Positions 1-6,900 of a stretch of DNA of 12,910 nt are shown piece after piece; within the stretch, counting starts at the first letter, position 1, and each line of letters begins with the position of its first letter. Source of the stretch: Lentimicrobiaceae bacterium (GTDB taxonomy: Bacteria > Bacteroidota > Bacteroidia > Bacteroidales > WCHB1-69); NCBI GenBank assembly GCA_009787675.1, contig WQSU01000032.1, positions 1 through 12,910 of the forward strand, given 5' to 3'. The notes below the pieces were generated by a model. That model saw only the letters and a program-made list of their open reading frames with translations. It was not told the DNA's origin and did not search any database. Both the position numbers and the translations under genes were made by a program.

Positions 1-1349
1 TGGCGCGGATCGCCCGCCGTAACACCATTAAAAGCATCCAATTCTGTACCTGAATTATCACACTTCCAAATGCTTGATTGATACATTCCATCACAATATA
101 AGACCGCTTCAGAAACGGTATCTAATAAATGGTAATCTGCGGATACTGCTTTTTCCGTATTCGGTTTGGAAATCAAGTTGTCGAAAGTCCAGGCTATAAC
201 CGGCTTTTGCTCAACCTTATAGGGATATACAAAGGAAAGTATGGTGTCATTTAAAAACGCCATATTTTGAGCTAACAAATGTTTAACAGACAAAGAATAA
301 GTAGCATTTTGTGAAAATAAACCTCCAATATGCACGGTTAAAGTATCATTCAAATAAGCTAAGGAGGTTACCGAAACTGTTGTGCTAATACTGTAATTCA
401 AAGGGTTTTCGGCAGTCCAAGCAACCATTGGTTGGGTAAAAATGATTTTGGCGGTTCGGTTATCAGTAAGTGCAAACCACTTGATTTTAGGCTTTTCCGG
501 TGGAGATTGAGTGTCAATTTGCACAGGGTTGATAGAATCGTTCCCCCATACTTTGCCAACCCACTCAGGATGATCAATGAAAGGGTTTCTATTTTTTTGA
601 ACGGCGTAAATTGCATTATTGCGTTCTATCTCTTTTTGGCTTACGGGGTCTAACTGATGCCAATCCAACAGCATTTTCAATGACCATGGCTGCAACTGTG
701 ATTTGAAAGTCATAGGAGAAGTTTCTTGAAAGTTTCCATCTTCAAACATGTAACGGGTTGCCATGTAAAAGAATGAGCGGGCAATGTCGCCCTTAAAATC
801 ATCTAACGGCTCATAACAACTCACATTAGGTGCGTCGGGAAAGGTGTTGAGTCCCATTTTTGAGCCATTGGAAAAAGTGCGAGTAGGGGTAACTACTTTT
901 CCGTAAGGGTTGTTGTTTCTAACGGTGTTTATAAGTCCATCAACAGGATAGAGGTGGAAAATGTCGGTATAGGGTGCGGCTTGCCCACCTCCAAACCAAC
1001 TTTGGCAGAAAGAGTGCTCGCGCGTATAGCAGATTCCTTCATTGCCGCCCATAGAAACACATTGATCTTTTCTAAACTCAAACTCGTAAGCAGGCGCTCC
1101 CTGCGGGTTATCGGAATAAATATCCCAAATTTTTCCGTTAGCTTTTAAATCTGTGTATTGGTAATAAATCCATACTTCTGCATAAGAAACAGTTCTATGA
1201 TTTTTAATGATCTGATTTAATGCAATTTGAAGCTCTTTTCCTTTTTTTTCATTCACGCTATTGTAATACCCTGATGGAATTTGTGCATTAATTTGTGCAA
1301 AAAATGCAGAAAAGAGGAGAAAAAGTAAAAAAAACTGTTTTTTTATCAT
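1..1349 (-). CDS. Secreted endonuclease I family nuclease, 3' end beyond window
   Basis: 449 codons run from ATG at 1349 to the window edge with no stop, so the C-terminus is missing. Residues 1-23 form a signal peptide (MIKK, then a phenylalanine/leucine-rich core ending near INAQ), so the protein is exported. The nuclease core has a REHSFCQSW motif at residues 110-118 (candidate catalytic His112) and DIFHLYPVDG at 129-138, followed by INTVRNNNPYG at 140-150. The second asparagine-rich motif resembles the metal-binding Asn region of the EndA/NucM/Vvn family, non-specific DNases/RNases with a beta-beta-alpha metal fold. NRNPFIDHPEWVGKVWG at 253-269 is typical of Bacteroidota members. Residues about 285-375 look like an SbsA/Big_5-type Ig-like domain. 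A following WTFDNL...DPR segment resembles beta-sandwich or lamin-tail regions of secreted proteins in this phylum. A type IX sorting domain may lie beyond the window. It is transcribed divergently from surE. A role in extracellular nucleic acid scavenging is inferred. Confidence 0.88.
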   Translation of the reverse strand, partial: MIKKQFFLLFLLFSAFFAQINAQIPSGYYNSVNEKKGKELQIALNQIIKNHRTVSYAEVWIYYQYTDLKANGKIWDIYSDNPQGAPAYEFEFRKDQCVSMGGNEGICYTREHSFCQSWFGGGQAAPYTDIFHLYPVDGLINTVRNNNPYGKVVTPTRTFSNGSKMGLNTFPDAPNVSCYEPLDDFKGDIARSFFYMATRYMFEDGNFQETSPMTFKSQLQPWSLKMLLDWHQLDPVSQKEIERNNAIYAVQKNRNPFIDHPEWVGKVWGNDSINPVQIDTQSPPEKPKIKWFALTDNRTAKIIFTQPMVAWTAENPLNYSISTTVSVTSLAYLNDTLTVHIGGLFSQNATYSLSVKHLLAQNMAFLNDTILSFVYPYKVEQKPVIAWTFDNLISKPNTEKAVSADYHLLDTVSEAVLYCDGMYQSSIWKCDNSGTELDAFNGVTAGDPR

Positions 1350-1371
1350 TTCTTTATGAATAAAATGTGCG

Positions 1372-1379
1372 CAAAAATA
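1372..1379 (-). promoter_or_regulatory. Candidate -7 element for the endonuclease gene
   Basis: On the minus strand this reads TATTTTTG, a full match to the Bacteroidota TAnnTTTG consensus, 22 nt upstream of the endonuclease ATG. A TTTA lies 19 nt further upstream (1399-1402) and a better TTTG lies only 14 nt upstream (1394-1397), so the -33 box is uncertain. The leader would be short, about 15-18 nt. Confidence 0.55.
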
Positions 1380-1415
1380 GATTTATTATGATTCAAAGTA
1401 AACATTTTTTATTTC

Positions 1416-1443
1416 TACAGTGTAAAAAGCAGGGCACACTGTA
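1416..1443. promoter_or_regulatory. 8-bp inverted repeat, candidate operator
   Basis: TACAGTGT (1416-1423) and ACACTGTA (1436-1443) are perfect inverted copies separated by 12 nt. The pair lies in the divergent endonuclease/surE region, ends 7 nt before the surE -7 box and so overlaps its -33 region. Upstream of both predicted transcripts, it fits a binding site for a dimeric regulator better than an RNA hairpin. No regulator can be named. Confidence 0.4.
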
Positions 1444-1450
1444 ATTTCTC

Positions 1451-1458
1451 TATTTTTG
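1451..1458 (+). promoter_or_regulatory. Candidate -7 element for the surE operon
   Basis: TATTTTTG matches the Bacteroidota TAnnTTTG -7 consensus, 45 nt upstream of the surE ATG. No TTTG is visible at the expected -33 spacing, where half of an inverted repeat lies instead. This may mean that the promoter depends on an activator or is simply weak. Confidence 0.5.
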
Positions 1459-1503
1459 CCACCATTTAGTCAAAAAACATAAACCTTATTTTTAATCCTC
1501 CCT

Positions 1504-2274
1504 ATGTCCCTCATTCTCATCACTAACGACGACGGCTTTGAAGCCCGTGGATTAGAAGCCTTAGTAGAAGCCGCCAGAGACTTTGGCGAAGTAGTAGTGG
1601 TTACCTCCAATAGCCCGCAATCAGGGATGGGACATGCTATTACCATGCACGTGCCCTTGCGAGTGAAGCATTACAAAACGGAAAACGGAGTGAAATACTA
1701 CAGAACAAATGGAACTTCAGTAGATTGTGTGAAAATAGGACAACACGTAGTGCTTCGCGACAGAAAAATTGACCTATTGTTGTCGGGGATCAATCATGGA
1801 TCCAATTCTTCCGTAAGTATCCTCTACTCAGGTACTATGGCAGCTGCCATTGAAGCAAGTTTTGAAGGAACGCCTGCTATTGGGTTTTCTTTGCTGGACT
1901 ATTCCCCCACAGCAGATTTTTCGACAGCCATTGCGTTTGCTAAAAAAATTATTACCAAAACCCTCCAAGAAGGGCTACCCAAACATATTTGTTTAAATGT
2001 TAATATTCCTAAACTATCACTTCATGAAATTAAGGGAATTAAGATTACTCGACAAACTTTAGGATATTGGCATGAGGATTTGGAGGAGCACACCGACCCT
2101 TACGGCGGAAAATATTATTGGCTTGCCGGTTACCTGAACAATTTGGAAACAGAGGCTACCGATACCTGCGAGTGGGCGCTACAAAACGGCTATGTGTCTG
2201 TAATGCCTGTGCATTTTGATATGACTTCACATAAAACAATTTCTAAATTAAAACATTGGGAACATGATAGATAA
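1504..2274 (+). CDS. surE: 5'/3'-nucleotidase SurE
   Basis: SurE is a cytoplasmic metal-dependent phosphatase that dephosphorylates nucleoside 5'- and 3'-monophosphates, and short polyphosphate in some species. At 256 residues it has the normal family length. The N-terminus begins with the hallmark ITNDDG (residues 6-11), where Asp9 and Asp10 are the metal ligands. NSPQSGMGHAIT at 36-47 supplies the conserved Ser40, SGINHGSN at 94-101 the conserved Asn97, and YSGTMAAAIEA at 108-118 the family's core helix. The ATG at 1504 places the NDDG motif at the usual distance from the start, and no Shine-Dalgarno is evident, as expected for this phylum. It is the first gene of a three-gene unit, and its last 11 bases overlap the start of the membrane protein gene. 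The assignment is secure. The physiological substrate in this organism is not known. Confidence 0.97.
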   Translation: MSLILITNDDGFEARGLEALVEAARDFGEVVVVTSNSPQSGMGHAITMHVPLRVKHYKTENGVKYYRTNGTSVDCVKIGQHVVLRDRKIDLLLSGINHGSNSSVSILYSGTMAAAIEASFEGTPAIGFSLLDYSPTADFSTAIAFAKKIITKTLQEGLPKHICLNVNIPKLSLHEIKGIKITRQTLGYWHEDLEEHTDPYGGKYYWLAGYLNNLETEATDTCEWALQNGYVSVMPVHFDMTSHKTISKLKHWEHDR

Positions 2275-2551
2275 ATTTCGTCAAGATTCATTTTGGATGG
2301 GATTATTTTTGGGAATCTTCATTCCGGCGCTTATTTTTGGTTTGATGGAACTGATTCTCTGCTTTTTACCTCATCAAATTATTGATGCCAACGTATTCTC
2401 TTTACAGCGGCTCATTCTCGTTAGCATTATTCCAAACGTATTTTTATTACGTTATTATTTGTTAAAATTGAAATACGATTTAACTGGAAGGGGCATCTTA
2501 GCCATCACCTTTGTTATAGGAATTATTTTTGTTATTATTGAATTTTCATAA
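2264..2551 (+). CDS. Small three-helix membrane protein, function unknown
   Basis: I do not recognise a named family for this 95-residue protein. It has three probable membrane helices, at about residues 11-35, 49-66 and 76-93. The loop between helices 1 and 2 contains a short polar segment (PHQIIDAN), and a positively charged loop around residues 63-76 precedes the last helix. It is nearly all membrane, with no soluble domain and no catalytic motif. It is held firmly in the operon: its ATG lies 11 nt inside surE, in a different frame, and its TAA shares the A of the recF ATG (TAATG). That arrangement implies translational coupling to both neighbours and argues that it is a real gene. Small membrane proteins beside surE occur in other Bacteroidota, often before lpxB; that is recollection, not something seen here. 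Confidence 0.8.
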   Translation: MIDKFRQDSFWMGLFLGIFIPALIFGLMELILCFLPHQIIDANVFSLQRLILVSIIPNVFLLRYYLLKLKYDLTGRGILAITFVIGIIFVIIEFS

Positions 2552-3642
2552 TGTATTTGAAACACTTACATATTTCTAATTTCAAAAATTATGAAGAAAA
2601 CGAATTTGAGTTCCACGAAAATGTAAACTGCTTTGTGGGCAAAAACGGCAGTGGTAAAACCAATCTGTTAGACGCCATTCATTATTTGTCGTTTTGCAAA
2701 AGTTATTTTTCTTCACAAGACATTCATTCTATTAGATTTAACTGCGACTTTTTTGCCATACACGGTCTATTTGAAAGTTTTGAAAATAAAACCACTACCA
2801 AGATAGGCTGTGTATTGAAAAATGGTCGTAAAACCATGAAAGCCAATCAAAAAGAGTATCAAAAGTTGAGTGATCACATTGGACTTTTTCCCTTGATCAT
2901 GGTTTCCCCTTACGATAACGATATCATTAACGAAGGTAGTGACACACGACGCAAGTTCTTCGACATAACAATTTCTCAGTTTGATAAAGAATATTTACAA
3001 CAGTTAATTGTTTATCAAAAAGTTATACAACAACGTAATCAATTATTAAAGCAATACCAGTTGGGCGAAAAAGTGGATTTGTCACTTTTGCAAATCTATA
3101 ATAACCAGCTTATTCCATTGGGGAGCTACATCTTTGAGAAGAGAAAGCAATTTGTTGCTGCAATTCTGCCTGATTTTCAACGCTATTATCAAACACTTTC
3201 CGGCGACAACGAAACCGTACTTATCCTTTATCAATCTCAGCTTTTTGATTTTGAAATTGAAAAGGGATTACAAATGTATGAACCACAAGACATTCGTTCT
3301 ACCTACACCAATTTCGGAGTGCATAAAGATGATTTTACTTTTTTGATTAATGAAAGACTCCTCAAGCAATTTGGTTCTCAGGGGCAGCAAAAATCTTTTT
3401 CATTAGCTTTAAAATTAGCACAATACGATTACATTGCAACCCGCAAGAAACTAAAGCCCATTTTGCTGTTGGATGACATCTTCGACAAATTAGATAACTT
3501 TCGTATTACTCACTTACTCAACATGGTAGGGCAGCATCATTTTGGTCAGGTTTTTATTACCGACACAGATGAGGCGCGTTTGCGTGAAATATTGGATAAG
3601 CACAAAATTTTGTGCAAGGTGGTGCGGATTGTGGGGCTTTGA
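2551..3642 (+). CDS. recF: DNA replication and repair protein RecF
   Basis: RecF is an SMC-like ATPase that acts with RecO and RecR to load RecA on gapped DNA at stalled forks. The 363 residues match the usual length. The start MYLKHLHISNFKNY is typical of RecF. Walker A is GKNGSGKT at 30-37, followed by NLLDAIHYL. The ABC signature region is FGSQGQQKSFSLAL at 274-287, and Walker B is LLLDDIFDKLD at 305-315. A conserved GVHKDD-type segment (near 3318-3336) precedes the signature. The ATG overlaps the stop of the membrane protein gene by one base, so translation is probably coupled. In many Bacteroidota recF is followed by a DUF721 gene, but here it is followed by a 342-base gap. The assignment is secure. 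Confidence 0.96.
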   Translation: MYLKHLHISNFKNYEENEFEFHENVNCFVGKNGSGKTNLLDAIHYLSFCKSYFSSQDIHSIRFNCDFFAIHGLFESFENKTTTKIGCVLKNGRKTMKANQKEYQKLSDHIGLFPLIMVSPYDNDIINEGSDTRRKFFDITISQFDKEYLQQLIVYQKVIQQRNQLLKQYQLGEKVDLSLLQIYNNQLIPLGSYIFEKRKQFVAAILPDFQRYYQTLSGDNETVLILYQSQLFDFEIEKGLQMYEPQDIRSTYTNFGVHKDDFTFLINERLLKQFGSQGQQKSFSLALKLAQYDYIATRKKLKPILLLDDIFDKLDNFRITHLLNMVGQHHFGQVFITDTDEARLREILDKHKILCKVVRIVGL

Positions 3643-3984
3643 TAAAAATCCACTATTTTCTTATCAACTGTGCATAAAATTTACGCAAGCGAAAATTGAA
3701 TAATCCTAAAATAGGTTTACACATTTATTGAGAAACACTATCCCTTTTTTTGCCCTTTTTAATGATTTCTCTCTCTCCTTGAAATCATAAGTTAAAAATA
3801 GAAAATCCTGCTGTGTCTTTCCACAGAGATTAATGTATTATTTGAATAAAATTAACAAAAAATAATTATAATAAATTGATTTTCAATATATTTTTGCCGC
3901 AAGTTTTTTTTCTTATTAAGACAAAAACTGCAATAAACGAAAAAAATAATTAATTTTTTTAAGAAAATAATATTAATTTAATAT
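3643..3984. other. AT-rich intergenic region between recF and the giant exported protein gene
   Basis: There is no credible gene in these 342 bases. The region is strongly AT-rich with many A and T runs. It contains a -7 promoter element at 3889-3896, a weak 5-bp hairpin at 3811-3826 (CTGTG/CACAG), an A7/T7 arrangement at 3940-3960, and a 15-base palindrome at 3970-3984 that touches the next ATG. No convincing rho-independent terminator follows recF. Confidence 0.7.
3889..3896 (+). promoter_or_regulatory. Candidate -7 element for the giant exported protein gene
   Basis: TATTTTTG, followed by CCGC, matches the Bacteroidota -7 consensus 88 nt upstream of the first ATG at 3985. No TTTG occurs at the usual -33 spacing. 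The transcript would have a leader of about 80 nt, very rich in A and U. Confidence 0.5.
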
Positions 3985-6900
3985 ATGATAACAAAGATGA
4001 AAAAAAAGTTTACATTCGGTTTGATGATTGTATCTGTTTTATTGTTACCTGTCAATACTTTGAAAGGACAAACACAACTAACCCCCGGTGGGGTTGCAAA
4101 TTCCAGCTACACTTGGGTAGCATGGTTAACTCCAGACAATTACAACATAGGTATCTGGAAAAATTTAATTACCACAGAAGGTTCAGCAGGTGATTTTTCC
4201 AGTACAAATATAGCACCACTAAAAAAAGAAATAGAGGGATTTAATTTTCACCCTGTGCTGGCGTTCGACAAACCAAGTCTCCACACTGCCCCTAACCAGC
4301 TTGTTTCGCAATATTCTGCCAATATAAAACCTTCCGAGAATATAACCATGATTTTTGTTTTTCAACGCAAAACGATTGATATCTGGGATTATCTAATAGG
4401 TCTTAGTAATTGTAGTGACTATAATTTATTAGGATGGCGCGATCTAAACAATAACAATATTACGCTAATATGGGCGCTTCAGGGACCGAATGGAAATCTT
4501 GGAGCTTGCCAAAATGGCATATTAACCGTTGATCATCCCAATATCAACGACGGTACCGGTACTAAAACGTTGCTGGTTTACAAAAACGGAACAAAATCTA
4601 CAGCTCGGGCATATCAGTGGGACGGCACCTACTGCGCAGGAACTAAAGTGGCAATTGGCAGCGGACGCAATGATTCGGAATTTTACGGCTATCAAGGTAA
4701 TTTACAAGAAGTTATTCTACTTAAAAAATCGAATAACGGAAACATAGCCGACAATGATATTCAAAAGATACATTCTTATCTCGCCATTAAATATGGGATT
4801 ACATTGGATCATGATTATGTTAATTCTGACGGCATTGTTGTATGGAACAGTACACTCCATAACGGTTATAATAAATACATCTTTGGTATAGGGCGCGACA
4901 ATGCAAGCCGGCTAAACCAAGTACAGAGCCAAAGTGCTGAATCTGATCTTATTACGGTGTTTAAAGGAACGCTCGGCAAGTTGAACAATAACAACAGTAA
5001 CGCCCTTGTTGATAAAACATTTCTGATGCTCGGCTCCAATGGGTTGACGGATCTTACCCCCTACGAGTATGCAGCAGGCACAACGTTTAGCAACGGACAG
5101 CTTGTTGAAAAAATCAACCGCCGCCGAAATCTGCTCTATAAGGCACAAGTTACAGTGAACGGCGCGGGGGGCAGTGAAACAGTGAATTTAAAAGTAAATT
5201 CAACGAAAGACCAATATGTGCTTATTTCCAATAACCCGTCGTTCCCTCCAAGCAGCACACGTATTTATCTCATCACCAATCAAATTGCTAAATATGTAGA
5301 GATCAGCGACAACGATTATGTTGCTTTTGCCGGTTACTGGAGTTTTCCCGGAGGGGTGAGCCAGCACACTATTCTTGCATGGCTCACGCCCGACACGTAC
5401 AATGCAGGTACATGGAAGAGTGTGGTTCCTTTGGAAAGTTCAGTGGGTAACTTTTCAGGCGCTAAAATAGCGCCTGAAAAGAAAAATTTAGACGGATTCA
5501 ACTTTCATCCTGTGGTCATGTTCGGCAAAACAACCATACATTCTGCTCCAAATCAACTTTTTTCACAATACTCGAATGGCATAACCTCTACCGATAATAT
5601 TACCATGATTTTTGTATTTCAGCGAAAAACAACAGGTCAATACGATCATCTGATAGGTTTCAGTGCCAGTAGCTTTAATTTGCTGGGATGGCGTGACTTT
5701 AACAGCCATAGCCTCACATTTTTATGGAGAAGCGGTGGGGGATCCGGCAATATTGGAACTTTGCAAAAAGGCATTTTAACCGTTGACAATCCCAATATCA
5801 ACGACGTTGGTAGTAATAAAACGATGTTGGTTTACAAAAATGGAATGAGATCTACTGCTCAAGCATATCAGCAGAGCGCCGACCACGCACTATCTAAAGT
5901 GGGGCTTGGCGGGGGGCGAGGCAATGAGGAATATTACGGTTTCCAAGGAAATTTACAGGAAGTGATCTTGATTAAAAAACCGAACAACGGAAATATTGCA
6001 GCCGCTGACATGCAAAGGATTCATTCCTATCTTGCTATTAAATATGGTATTCCGTTGGACAATGCCGACGACTATTTTAACGCTAACGGTAATGTGGTTT
6101 GGAACAGAACATTGAACAACGGATATAATCACAATATCTTCGGTATAGGACGGGATGATGCTACAGAACTGTACCAAAAACAGTCTCAAAGCGAGAACGA
6201 CAAATGGCTCACGGTATTTGTAGGCAATAAGTTGGAGGCAACGAATAGCGAAAACAAGGGCACGCTGCTCAACGAACAATATCTTCTGTTTGGTGCACAA
6301 AAAACAAAAAACATAATGCTACTTACAGGCGTCAATAATGGTGATTTGTATAAAAACGGAACAGCGGTTTCTTCCGATGGTTTCAACATTCAAAGTTGTA
6401 GTTATAAAACACAGTTATCAGGACCTTCAGATACCATTAGGGTAAAACTGCTGGTGAAATCCTCCGATTTTTTATACGCGCTTGTTTCTGAAGATGAAAA
6501 CTTTACGCCTGCACATACTAATATCTATCCTTTCAAAGGCAAAATAGCGGAAATTGAGGTAAAGCAAACTGCCCCATTCATTAAATTGATTGGTTTTGCT
6601 CCGGGACCTGGGAACGTGAGCACCAGTTTAAAATTATGGTTGCGAGCAGATGACGATGCAGGATTGAATATTGGAAACTTACCCTCTTCCGATCCTAAAC
6701 TTACTGCCTACCCCGATCTCAATAAAGAGCAAGACCCCAATAACATTCCTACCGTTTCCGGCTGGTCGGATTTGCTCCGAGAACAAACTTTTTCGTGCAA
6801 AGGCGTACAGAATAATTCACAACGTATTCCTGTTTACATAAACAACAGTCCTGAAATGAACTATCACCCTACTATTCGTTTTTGGGCGAATCCCACTGGA

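Noticed and set aside
432..653. Plus-strand open frame inside the first 1.3 kb
   Set aside because: It is antisense to the endonuclease I gene, whose conserved motifs cover the same DNA.
954..975. Phe in place of the first His in the DIFHLYP motif of the endonuclease, suspected loss of an active-site residue
   Set aside because: Catalytic His112 and the Asn motif are present, and as I recall FH-type variants of this motif occur in other Bacteroidota members, so inactivation is not supported.
3641..3664. AT-only imperfect hairpin (GATAA/TTATC) at the recF stop as a terminator
   Set aside because: The stem is all A-T pairs apart from one G-C, has a bulge, and no U-tract follows.
3811..3826. 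CTGTG/CACAG hairpin as a regulatory RNA or terminator
   Set aside because: A 5-bp stem is expected by chance in a 342-base gap, and no U-tract or conserved motif accompanies it.
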